Assembly (NCBI RefSeq): GCF_002994745.2
Contig: NC_037093.1
Coordinates: 13,124,400 to 13,188,399 of the forward strand
DNA: 64,000 nucleotides
From: Rosa chinensis
Taxonomy: Eukaryota; Streptophyta; Magnoliopsida; Rosales; Rosaceae
Direction of reading: 5' to 3'
Shown piece after piece: positions 49,469 to 58,925 of the stretch. Made by a program: the position numbers and the translations under genes. Positions within the stretch are counted from its first letter, which is position 1. Every line of letters starts with the position of its first letter. Below the pieces are notes generated by a model. That model searched no databases. It had not been told where the DNA came from and saw only the letters and a program-made list of their open reading frames with translations.

Positions 49469-51313
49469 TTGATTTGCGAAAGTGTGTATCATAGCACAAT
49501 GGAGTGTTCACAAAGCGACATGTATCCGGAATTGATAGAGCAATGCAATCTCCTTGGCTACCAAACAAAGCCAAAGAATGACCCTTATAGCAACACTTAT
49601 AATTCCGGATGGAGGAACCACCCTAATTTTGGTTGGGGTGGGAATCAAAACCGTGAACAAGGTCAAGGTTACCAAAGGCAAGGAGGTGGATATCAAGGTG
49701 CAAGTAGCTCACACTTCAACAATCAAGGAGAAAACAATGCTTATCATGCTCCTAGACCACCTTATCAAGCACCACCTCAACAACCTCTACCTCTACAACA
49801 ACCCCAAGTACCAATACAAGAAGCAAGAAAGACACCTACCTTTGAAGAAATGATGGCGGCCTTTGTGAATAATCAAGCAAAGCAAGATGAGAAGATCAAT
49901 GTCATTCAACAAAGTGTGAGCAAGCTTGAGGTACAAATGGGGCAACTAGCTAATGAGTTGAGTCAAAGGAAGCAAGGTGTGTTTCCAAGACAAGTGGAGA
50001 ATAACCCAAGGCATGAAGCCAAAGCTATTACCATTTTAAGAAGTGGAAGGCAAGTGGAGAACAATGTGTACATGCCTACCAATGAGGAAGATGTAACTCC
50101 AAGGGAGCCACCTGGTTTTGAAAGAAGATCAAAGGGGAAAGCAAGAGAGTTGTCACATGGAGAAGTCATCTTAGGCTTTAATGATGGTGAAGAAGAAGTT
50201 TTGAATGATAAGATGAATGCTTATGCCAATGAGAAGCAAGAAGAAGCCTTGAAGGACAATTTTAATGCCAAGGTCGGAACTCATGATAATGAAGCCTCTC
50301 CTTCTATTCTAAATGAAAGACCATTCCAAAGAGGTATCACTTTTAATCCTCCTTTGAAGATTGTGCAAGAAGAAGAAGTGTCTCTCCCTTACCCTCAAGA
50401 TATATGGCAACAAGAGAAAAAACTCAAGAAAGAGAGCCAATTGAGGGAGATGATTGATTTGTTCAAGAAGGTTCATATAAACATTCCACTCCTTGAAGCC
50501 GTGAAGACAATTCCATCTTATGCTAAGTTCTTGAAGGATATGTGCATGAAGAAGAAAAAGTTCAAAGAACATGAGCAAGTAGCTCTTTGTGAAGAAGTGA
50601 GTGCTATCATTCAAAGAAAGCTTCCACCAAAGCTCAAAGATCTGGGAAGCTTCACTATTCCAAACAGGATTGGAGAAACTACTTTTGGCAATTGCTTGAT
50701 GGATCTTGGGGCAAGTATCAATTTAATGCCCTATTCGGCTTTGAAGAAGCTTGATCTTGAAGGAGGTTTGAAACCAACTTCAACCACTCTCCAATTGGCG
50801 GATAGAAACGTGAGGTATCCTAGAGGAATCTTGGAGAATGTGCTTGTCAATGTTACAAGGTTTGTGATACCGGTGGATTTTATAGTCCTAGACATGGAGG
50901 AAGCCCCCATGGTTGATAATGAGCTTCCTATCATCTTTGGAAAAGCTTTCATGGCCACTGCCGGTGTCAAGATTAATGTGAAGAAATGCACCATGAGCAT
51001 GAAGGTACTTGGAGACAAAATCAAGTTCCAAATCTTTCCTTCCCTTCAAATTCTGGATGACAGGAATGAATGCTACTTTTTGGGTTACTATGGAGAGGCA
51101 AGAGTAAAGGGAGATGAGAAAAATAAGAAAGAAGTTTGGGCACCTCTTCCGGTCTTACCATGTTCACAAGGCTTTGAGTCACTCCTCACCCCCATCAAGA
51201 AGAAGAAACACATTGGAGGATTGCTCAAGGGAGCACTTGTTGACATGGGAGCTTGCCTTAGAAGTTCAAAGAAGGTAAACAAGGGAGATGGTTGTCTCAA
51301 GAAGCCCCCTTGA
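49469..51313 (+). CDS. Gypsy gag C-terminus and aspartic protease, long open frame
   Basis: A 614-aa frame, open at its left edge and probably the continuation of a broken gag. A CCHC zinc knuckle (C-x2-C-x4-H-x4-C, LICESVYHSTMEC) starts just before residue 1 and is followed by a Gly/Gln/Asn-rich stretch and a Pro/Gln-rich stretch. A Lys/Glu-rich central region comes next. The retroviral-type aspartic protease lies at about residues 385-530, with the active-site motif LMDLGASINLMP (DLGAS where DTGAS is usual) and the downstream IIFGKAFMATAG. The frame ends without entering RT. No M start is needed in such polyproteins. Confidence 0.8.
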   Translation: MICESVYHSTMECSQSDMYPELIEQCNLLGYQTKPKNDPYSNTYNSGWRNHPNFGWGGNQNREQGQGYQRQGGGYQGASSSHFNNQGENNAYHAPRPPYQAPPQQPLPLQQPQVPIQEARKTPTFEEMMAAFVNNQAKQDEKINVIQQSVSKLEVQMGQLANELSQRKQGVFPRQVENNPRHEAKAITILRSGRQVENNVYMPTNEEDVTPREPPGFERRSKGKARELSHGEVILGFNDGEEEVLNDKMNAYANEKQEEALKDNFNAKVGTHDNEASPSILNERPFQRGITFNPPLKIVQEEEVSLPYPQDIWQQEKKLKKESQLREMIDLFKKVHINIPLLEAVKTIPSYAKFLKDMCMKKKKFKEHEQVALCEEVSAIIQRKLPPKLKDLGSFTIPNRIGETTFGNCLMDLGASINLMPYSALKKLDLEGGLKPTSTTLQLADRNVRYPRGILENVLVNVTRFVIPVDFIVLDMEEAPMVDNELPIIFGKAFMATAGVKINVKKCTMSMKVLGDKIKFQIFPSLQILDDRNECYFLGYYGEARVKGDEKNKKEVWAPLPVLPCSQGFESLLTPIKKKKHIGGLLKGALVDMGACLRSSKKVNKGDGCLKKPP

Positions 51314-53123
51314 GTGAATGAAGAATCAATGGACCGGCAAGAAGTCTTTAAACAAAGCCCTACTTGGAGGTAGCCAAGCTCATAATGCAAGTGAAGGAGG
51401 AGGAAAACCCTTGGAACCATTCTTGAAGAAATGACACCATTAAAGTTTAGCTTGGAAGGCAAGGGCTTAAAGGCTTGCATGTTAGTGATTGTTGGTGAAT
51501 TGAATGAACTTCATGGTCTACAAGGGGGAACATTCCTAAACCTTTTTCTTGCTTTATGTACTTCATTGTGTTTAAATTCCGGTCACTTCTTTGTTTTTGT
51601 GATAGTTTTGCATGCTCTTTCTTACCATGCTTGACTCTTTCATTGCAAAGTTTTCAAGAAAACACTTTTCAACATTGAGGACAATGTTAAGTTCAAGTGT
51701 GGGGGGAATGTCTAGTTTAAATTCAATAAATTCAAATTGTTAAAAAAAATTTTAAAAAATTGTTTTTAGCTTTTAGTTGTTTCTAGTTTTTGTGTGTTTT
51801 GTTTGTGTTTAGTTCCTTCCAACTCCTATGATGAAACTTGAACTTGATTTGTAAAGGGCTAGAAAGTATGCCTATGTCTTGTGAACTTAATTTTTCAAAT
51901 AAAGGTTATGGGACCTATGTTTAACTTCATTGTTACCTGTGATTGTCAAGTTGATGCATTGAGATATGGTTGGCATGATGAGATTTGTGAGAATTATTTG
52001 CACCACAAATGTGAGTTTTGAGCCTAATGAAAGTGCATCCAATAGCTCTTAGCACTTTATTCTTCATATGTGATCAATTTTTTGTGAATTGTATCTCTAG
52101 AACTTGCTTTATATCTCTCAAAACTTTTGTCAAGCATGTATACATTGCGGAAATGATTGAGGCAATAGGAATTCCACCATGGCCAAATAAGCTCTTGTCC
52201 TAAAAAGATGATTATCCTTAGATTGCCAATTTGTGCCTTTTGTTAGCCTTTCATTTCTTTGCACCACAAATGTCTTACCTTCCAGCTTAAACACTAGCCT
52301 TACCCTTTCTAAGTTTTCTTAGTGAGCAATGTGAGATTGTATATGTCAAGATACTTCAAGAAACAAAGTTTGGGGGTACTTGAAAAGAAATAAGTGTGGG
52401 GGAGTATTATGTTTGTTGTGCAGTTGTAATTTCTCTTTACATTTCAAAAAAAAAAAATAATAATAATAATAATAAGAAGAAGAAGAAAGAAAGAAAGAAA
52501 ATCCAAAAAGAAAGTTTCTCTAGTTCAATAAATAGTTTTTAGTCTAAAGTTTGGGGGAATGGTTAAGAGAGTGAATCATATGAAGCATCTTAAGGTCTTA
52601 AGTTCGTAAAATCTCAATAAGGGAGTTGCTTGCTAAGTTGTTTGGAATTTGTGATTTCCTATCCATTTCATTTCTCTAACCCCTTGCCCTAAGCCTCATT
52701 ACAACCTAATAAAAGTCCTTTTTGATCCAAGGTGGTTTGTGCATGACCCGTGGAGATGAGATTGAAAAGCAAGCATATGGCGGCATTTGCATGAGCTTGT
52801 TTGAGTGATACTGTAGCTAACCTCTAAACACTTGTGTGAAAATTAGAGTGAAAATCTAGTAAGTTTATGGTTAGCACGGTTTTGTTGTGCAAGCTTGGTT
52901 TTGGTGCATCAAAGTGACAATCATGACATGACATACATTTTACTCTAGTATTTGTCCCATAGCTTCATAAACTTTTGAGACATGACTTGATTTTCTTGCC
53001 TTGAGCAAATTGTGTTCTTTGAGGATAATGTTGGAAGGATCAGGTTGTGTTAGTTTTGTTATGTTTCGAATTTGGGTTAATACTTTTGCTTGAGGACAAG
53101 CAATATTCAAGTTTGGGGGTATT
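51314..53123 (+). other. Non-coding spacer of the gypsy element with repeated purine tracts
   Basis: A 1.8-kb AT-rich stretch where RT, RNase H and integrase should be. It has G-rich tracts of the type AAGTTTGGGGG or AAGTGTGGGGG near 51693, 52366, 52390, 52546 and 53108; only the last adjoins an LTR. A microsatellite lies at 52446-52500. Confidence 0.7.
52446..52500 (+). repeat. Compound A/AAT/AAG/AAAG microsatellite
   Basis: A-run, then about six AAT, four AAG and four AAAG units in succession. Confidence 0.9.
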
Positions 53124-54807
53124 TGTTGAGGCATAAATTACTTATGCAATTGTGCCCCATAATTATGAAAATTGATTTGTCTTTCATGCTAATTTTACCC
53201 TTTTTAATCCATTTCCTTTTATTTGTAGGAAACCTTGCATTAAGAATAAAATGACTATTTGAGGCTTGAAATGCGGAAATTTGAAGCTACGGGAAGAAGA
53301 CATGGAGATTGGAAGAAAATTGCAAATCGACTTTTCCGGCGACTTTTCAGGCAAACTTTTCCGGCGAGCCGCCACTCATGGAGGATATTTTCTCCAACAA
53401 AGGAGGACCATTGTTGTGAGAATCTCCCATCACTTGAAATTCAAATATCTCCCTACACCTTGTCCTTTTATCACCTTGCCAATTTGGGACCATTTGGGGG
53501 ACAATGGTGTAAGAGCATCTCTTGCACACTTGGGGACCAAAAGAGGACATACATAGCTAATCAAAGAGAGGCCAAAGAGGAATTATTGAGAATTCTTGAC
53601 TCCATTCAATCATCTTCATCCTATCCAAGATCCATTTTCTCTCTAGAGAAGAGACTACCATTCCACCACTAAAACCACCATCTCCACCTCTAAAACCTCC
53701 ATTTCCACCACTACAACCTCCATTTTCCTCCACCACTCAACACCACAACTCATCTTAGAGATCCCAAATTTCACTATTCTTACCAATATCAAGAGCTTGG
53801 ACCAAGGAGAAGGAGGTGACTACCACCGCATCATGTTCTTGGAGACCCATCTCCACCACCTCTTCCGGCATCATCAATAGTCACCCTTTACTCTCTATCT
53901 CTTTATGTATTTGATGTTTAATAGAATGTTGAAGCTTGTGTATCTAGCTATGTGTGAGTAGTGAACTAGTTGGGGCTAGGGTTGAAACCCCTAGCCAAAC
54001 TTGCTTGTATTGATGCTTTTGTTTATAAATTGATGCAAATTCATGTTGTCATTCTCACATACTAAGTCAATAGTTGAATGCATTACTTATACCTAATCAA
54101 TTTGAGTTATGTGTTTGCCATGACATGAAGTTTTTCTTAGAGATTGATTACCTTTAGGCAAAAAGGGAGCATGAAAGCCCACCATGTGTGCATGTGAGGG
54201 TAGTGAGCTAAAATCACCTAGAGATAGGATTGGTTTGCTTGCTTGGTTACCTAAACTCTAAGCTTTATGCATTTAGGGGCAAAGGATTGAGACTTATTCG
54301 GTAATTGAATTCGTCTCTAGGTAGTTAGCTCTACACTTATCCAGTTAGAGTTAATAAAATGAAAGGGGTTTAAGCTTTAGTAGTCCTATCCGGATGCTAA
54401 GAGGGTAGTTGGACAATTAGTTTTGCATCATTCATATTCAATTGCTTTAATGCTTGCAAGGGAGGCAAAATGTGAAACCCGATGCCCTAACTCCCATCCA
54501 TTTGATAACAACTTGTTTAGTTTAGCTTAGTTTATATTACTTGCTTTCATTGTTTCAATTTGAATAGAAACCAATCTCAAAGTCAAAATCAAATCTCTAC
54601 ACACCATCTTGCACTTACTCACCATGAACTTTGATTCACGTGTGAGCCTTTGTTTGTGATTGTACATTTGCATATTCTTCTAGTTTTTCCTTAGGTTTTC
54701 CCTAGCTAGGAAAGGATTTACCAATCCTCGTGGGTTCGACATCCTTACTTAATCCCCTATTCTATAACTTGTACCTCTTGCACTTGAGGGTGGCTTTAAT
54801 GCTAACA
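53124..54807 (+). repeat. 3' LTR of the gypsy element
   Basis: Begins TGTTGAGGCATAAATTACTT directly after the purine tract GTTTGGGGGTATT and ends ...TTTAATGCTAACA, so TGTT and AACA form the terminal inverted repeat. Length 1684 bp, in the usual range for Athila/Tat-like LTRs. Pyrimidine-rich short frames at 53259-53672 are not genes. The right border is inferred from the AACA end only. Confidence 0.7.
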
Positions 54808-54869
54808 CTAATCATTGCTCTCTCTTTTGTTCTCTTTTTCTCGCCACTGCTATACTAATAAAATAATTT

Positions 54870-55141
54870 GGGATTCACATCCAAAACCAATTAGCAATGG
54901 TTGGAGTGACCCAAATCCTTATAAACCTGTAGGAAATGTCTCATTTTTCCCATGTGGGATGTATATATGTTCTCAACACGACCAGGCACGTGTGGCGAAT
55001 TTTCAAGCCATACACGTGGACAAATCTGGGGTTCACATCCAAAACCAATTGACAATGAATGAAGTGACCCCAACTCTTATAAACCCGTAGGCAAGGTCTC
55101 ATTTTTCCCATGTGGGATGTATATATATTCTCAACATATAC
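54870..55141. repeat. Tandem duplication upstream of the PLC pseudogene
   Basis: Two diverged units (54870-55027 and 55028-55141) share GGRTTCACATCCAAAACCAATT, CTTATAAACC, TCTCATTTTTCCCATGTGGG and TATATTCTCAACA-type segments. The composition resembles promoter or LTR sequence (a TATAAA word in each unit). It could be a duplicated upstream region or part of an unrecognised LTR. Confidence 0.6.
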
Positions 55142-55465
55142 AACTAGGTGGAATTGGGATAAAGCTGTGGATTAACCACACCTTAATCTACTGGCTTGAG
55201 CTGCGATATATGCATGGGGAATATTTTTCAGAACCTTTTTTAGAAGCTGCTATAACCAAAGTGTCTCCGGGACAAAACTGCAGATCCAGGCCACTATTCA
55301 GGTAATTAATCATATATATTTACTGTCCTACCTTTAAGTATCTTCCTTTAGTTTCCTTGATTAAGGCTAGCCTCTTATTTTTTCATTGGTTTTGTTTGTT
55401 TGTGTTAATGCGTGGCTCTGATTGTGGAAATAAAATTGATCATGACATGTATTCTTTATATGTAG

Positions 55466-57170
55466 GTTAAAAACCTCCCATTTAATCGGTATTCATGGCT
55501 GGCTACGCACAATTCATTTGCAGTGATGGGAACAAAGTCACTAATAACAAGTTCCATACGCTGCTCCTTGGAACAAACCAAATGGATTCCGTTACCGCTC
55601 AGCTTAAGGTATATAAGCTGTCCGACGTTCCCTTGCTCCTTCGTAATTGGCATGCACATGTATTAGATCAAGACACGAATTCTTATATTCCAACTTTTAG
55701 TTATAATTGTCCCCGAACTAATGAAATATTGTTATAATTTTACTATTATGTCATTGGGCACTACGTAAGAGTTAATTGATCGATTACTCAATCTACCTAT
55801 TTAAGTGGATGAAGCATTTGGGAATGATCGATGTCAATTTGATCCATCATGAGTTATTGAGAAAAGTTAGGGACTTGTATCTAAAGGTGCCTATTGAATT
55901 ATATACTAATTGACCAATTTACCAGTTCATTAATGTAATTTGTACTTATCTTGTCTTCGATCTTAATGCAGAATGGTGTTAGAGGGTTAATGCTTAACGT
56001 GTATGAATTCAAACCTTCGCCGGCCTGGTTATGTCATGGTCAGTATATCGACAATACAGCTTTTCTAAGTGTCCAAATCCCGCACTAATTAATTAGCATA
56101 ATATTAATACTAATTAGATTTCAGTTGTTAATTAGTTAAACAAATAATCAAGAGAAGTTAATTGTAATAAATTTTTTGTACATGCAGCAACCTGCTGTTA
56201 ATGTTCTGAGCGAGGTTCAAACATTTCTTGAGCCAAATCCATTGGACATCATTATCATAATCTTGGAAGATCACGTTGAAACACCCCAGACAGTACGTGT
56301 CTAAGATGCTTGATGCCGCAGGACAGAAATCATTATGGTTTCCCATAAGGTGCATAGAATAATTTCCATTCCCATAAATCAGACGCCAAAAGATGGTAAA
56401 GATTGGTCTACGTACAGTTATGAATATGATTAAGGCAAACCAGGTTTGCTGGTTTTCACTTATAGACCGGAAAAGGAGGCTGCTGATCGAAGGAATAGCT
56501 TATCAGTGGAACTATATGGTGGAAAACCAATGCAAGTCTACCATTCCTTTTTCTTTTTCTTTTTTGTTACCAAGGTCTAAGTGTACTACATTTATCGGTA
56601 ACCTTGCAGATTAATGCTATACTTACATATCATATTTGCTGATCGACCACAATCTACTTCAATGAAAGGAAAAAAAAAAACGTAGAGGGCTGGTTGGTTT
56701 ATCTACATGCAAGTGCATGAATTTTAATGGAGATAATTTTGTTTGCAGATGGGGACAATGGGATGAAAGCTGGGACTTGCGGTAACCGTGGTGAATCGTC
56801 TCTGATGATGAACAAAACGAAGTCAATCATTTTAATGAACTACTTTTCTAGTAACCCTAATATCATTCGATCTTGCAATGATAATCCAGATCCGTTGCTA
56901 GACATGATCAAAACCTGCCAGGTAGCCACGGCTAATCAATGGCCTAATTTCGTTGCCGCTGACTTTTACACCGAAAATGCAACATATATCAATGCGACAA
57001 TTTAATTAACATAGATTCAATATATGATTACCTTTTGAATAGCAAGTTAATGAAAATAAACATGAGTTTTTCAGAAACGCAATGGTGGTGGCGCCTCGGC
57101 AGCCATGGATGTTGTACACGGACATTTGGTTTGTGGTTGTGAAAATATCAACCTGTGCAGTCTGGAATGA
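55466..57170 (+). pseudogene. Decayed PI-PLC X domain gene, paralogue of 20989-24830
   Basis: Exon remnants keep the order of the intact gene. 55466-55606 reads [18 protein letters not shown], then shifts frame. 55972-56064 reads [20 protein letters not shown] with the second His (CHG), but its donor is CTAAGT instead of GTAAGT. 56188-56530 has QPAVNVLSEVQTFLEPNPLD, with frameshifts near 56290 and 56440 and a GC donor. 56745-56970 reads DGDNGMKAGTCGNRGESSLM and DFYT, without a donor. 57076-57170 reads KRNGGGASAAMDVVHGHLVC and ends in TGA. The N-terminal signal/Cys exons and the GPI tail were not found. Several lesions exclude a normal product. Confidence 0.88.
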
Positions 57171-57488
57171 CTGCTTTAATCTAGCTTTCTTTACATTTCC
57201 TTACTAAGATGTTCTGGCATTATAGACGAAAAGTTAATCAAACAACTAATTACTTGCATAATCTTAACAAAAATCAACCGTTGCATGAAAGATCTGGACT
57301 CTGGAATGAGTCGACTACTTGGTTTGGTTTGTATTTTGCTTTTACAAAATAAAATCAGAATATACGTTCTCAACATTATTTAAGCCCATGGCCCATTACG
57401 TACCAGTTTAGAAACCTTTACTTCTGTACGACTGTACCTTACATACCAAACTAAACCCTAGACTCTAATTTGCAGTACTCTTATAGAG
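57171..57488. other. Spacer between PLC pseudogene and copia 5
   Basis: AT-rich, nothing recognised. Confidence 0.5.
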
Positions 57489-57694
57489 TGTTGAGAATAT
57501 TATGTAATTAGTTGAGAATATTATGCAATTAAAATTAGATTTCTTGTATCTTTAGGAAATCATGTACAGGAGGATTATGGCTTTATCTGTATCCCTAGAT
57601 TATAGGAATTCCTTGTTGATCAAGGTTGGATATCTGTATATATTGGTGATTATCAATAGAAGGAAAACTAATTCAGTCACAATCATAATTCTTT
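57489..57694 (+). repeat. 5' LTR of copia 5
   Basis: 206 bp beginning TGTTGAGAATATTATG. Eight substitutions against the 3' LTR were counted by eye, four of them clustered near position 37-47. Confidence 0.9.
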
Positions 57695-57785
57695 TATGGT
57701 ATCAGAGCAGGCAACGTCCTGACTCTTCTTTCTTCTGCAAAATTCTTTTGCAGCCTTTATCCTTCTTCGTTTTCCCTAACTCTTC

Positions 57786-58925
57786 ATGGCTGGAGACAAT
57801 ATCTTTTCTGAAACTCCCAATGGTGGCAGCGGCACCAGCGGCACCTCCTCGGATGAATCTGCAAATCCGCTATTCCTCCATCATTCAAACCATCCCGGTC
57901 TCATCCTTGTCTCCAAGAAATTGACAAGAGACAATTACAACCCATGGTGTCGCGCCATGAGGATCTCCTTGAGTGCAAAGAATAAGACCGGATTCATCAC
58001 TGGTGCAATCAAAGAACCATCTGCAATCAAGAAACCAGAGGAGCATGCTCTATGGCAGCGATGCAACGACATGGTCTTGTCCTGGATTCTCAATTCTCTT
58101 GAACCAGACCTTGCTGATTCGGTCCTCTCCTACACAACACCTCATGCAATTTGGGAAGACCTCAGGGAACGCTTCGTCTTGGGAAACGCCCCACGTATCT
58201 TCCAGGTTCAAAGAGACATCTACAAGATTGAACAAGGCCAATTGTCAATCGCTGCTTATTATGCCAAGTTGAAATCACTTTGGGATGAACTTGCCTCATA
58301 CAATACAGTGGAGAATTGTACTTGTGGGGCACAGAATGACCGCACCAAACTCATGCAATTCCTTATGGGCTTGAATGAATCGTATGCAGGTACTTGTGGT
58401 CAAATTTTGCTAATGAATCCATTACCTTCTGTGAGACAGGCCTATGCTTCAGTAACTCAGGAAGAGAAGCAGCGAGAACATGGTGTTGCTGCCCTTGCTC
58501 CATCCAATGCAGCAGCAATGGCCGTTCGTAACAATCCTAGGCCAGGATTGATACCTCGTTACAATCTTGGCAATCAAGGCAGCAGTTCTCGCAATCGCAC
58601 TCCAGTTCAATGCACCTATTGTAACAAATTTTGTCATATTGAGGAGACTTGTCACAGGAAACATGGCTTTCCACCTGGTCATCGGCTCTATAAACGCAAT
58701 CCACAACAAGGAAATCGACCTCCACCACACAATGATGCCTCTGCTAATCATGTTGATTGCACACCTTCATTTAAGGAGCTGCAAGTGACACTTCCCAACC
58801 TGACTGAAGATCAATACACTCAGGTTATTGCTGCATTGAATTCTAAGCCACCAACTCCTCAGGCTAATGCCGCTTCTACTACAGAGTTTGCTTCAGGTTT
58901 GTCTATGGTGGATCCTAATCGATAG
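57786..58925 (+). CDS. Copia 5 gag (open frame)
   Basis: A 379-aa frame. The N-terminal copia-gag domain shows LTRDNYNPWCRAMRISLSAK at about residues 42-61 and IWEDLRERFVLGNAPRIFQV further on; a CCHC zinc knuckle follows (CTYCNKFCHIEETC, about residues 277-290). It forms the particle and binds RNA in this family. The frame ends at TAG 58923-58925, where the protease begins in another frame, so gag and pol are no longer one polyprotein. The ATG at 57786 is 90 bp after the primer site, as expected. Confidence 0.9.
   Translation: MAGDNIFSETPNGGSGTSGTSSDESANPLFLHHSNHPGLILVSKKLTRDNYNPWCRAMRISLSAKNKTGFITGAIKEPSAIKKPEEHALWQRCNDMVLSWILNSLEPDLADSVLSYTTPHAIWEDLRERFVLGNAPRIFQVQRDIYKIEQGQLSIAAYYAKLKSLWDELASYNTVENCTCGAQNDRTKLMQFLMGLNESYAGTCGQILLMNPLPSVRQAYASVTQEEKQREHGVAALAPSNAAAMAVRNNPRPGLIPRYNLGNQGSSSRNRTPVQCTYCNKFCHIEETCHRKHGFPPGHRLYKRNPQQGNRPPPHNDASANHVDCTPSFKELQVTLPNLTEDQYTQVIAALNSKPPTPQANAASTTEFASGLSMVDPNR

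Larger units (their letters stand above)
48536..54807 (+). mobile_element. Ty3/gypsy element with gag-protease only (Athila/Tat-like or TR-GAG-like), 5'-truncated
   Basis: A gypsy gag domain (48680-49060), zinc knuckle and protease (49469-51313) are followed by a 1.8-kb non-coding spacer with repeated GTTTGGGGG tracts and a 3' LTR (53124-54807). No reverse transcriptase, integrase or 5' LTR is present. The left border is an abrupt junction with copia copy 4 between about 48465 and 48600. Confidence 0.75.

Noticed and set aside
54808..54868. Continuation of copia copy 4 to the right of the gypsy LTR
   Set aside because: Looked for copia RT sequence after 54807 to test for insertion of gypsy into copia; none is there, so a simple nested insertion is not supported.
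57697..57708. TGGTATCAGAGC as part of a tRNA gene
   Set aside because: It is the primer-binding site next to an LTR; no cloverleaf surrounds it. No tRNA or rRNA gene was recognised in the window.
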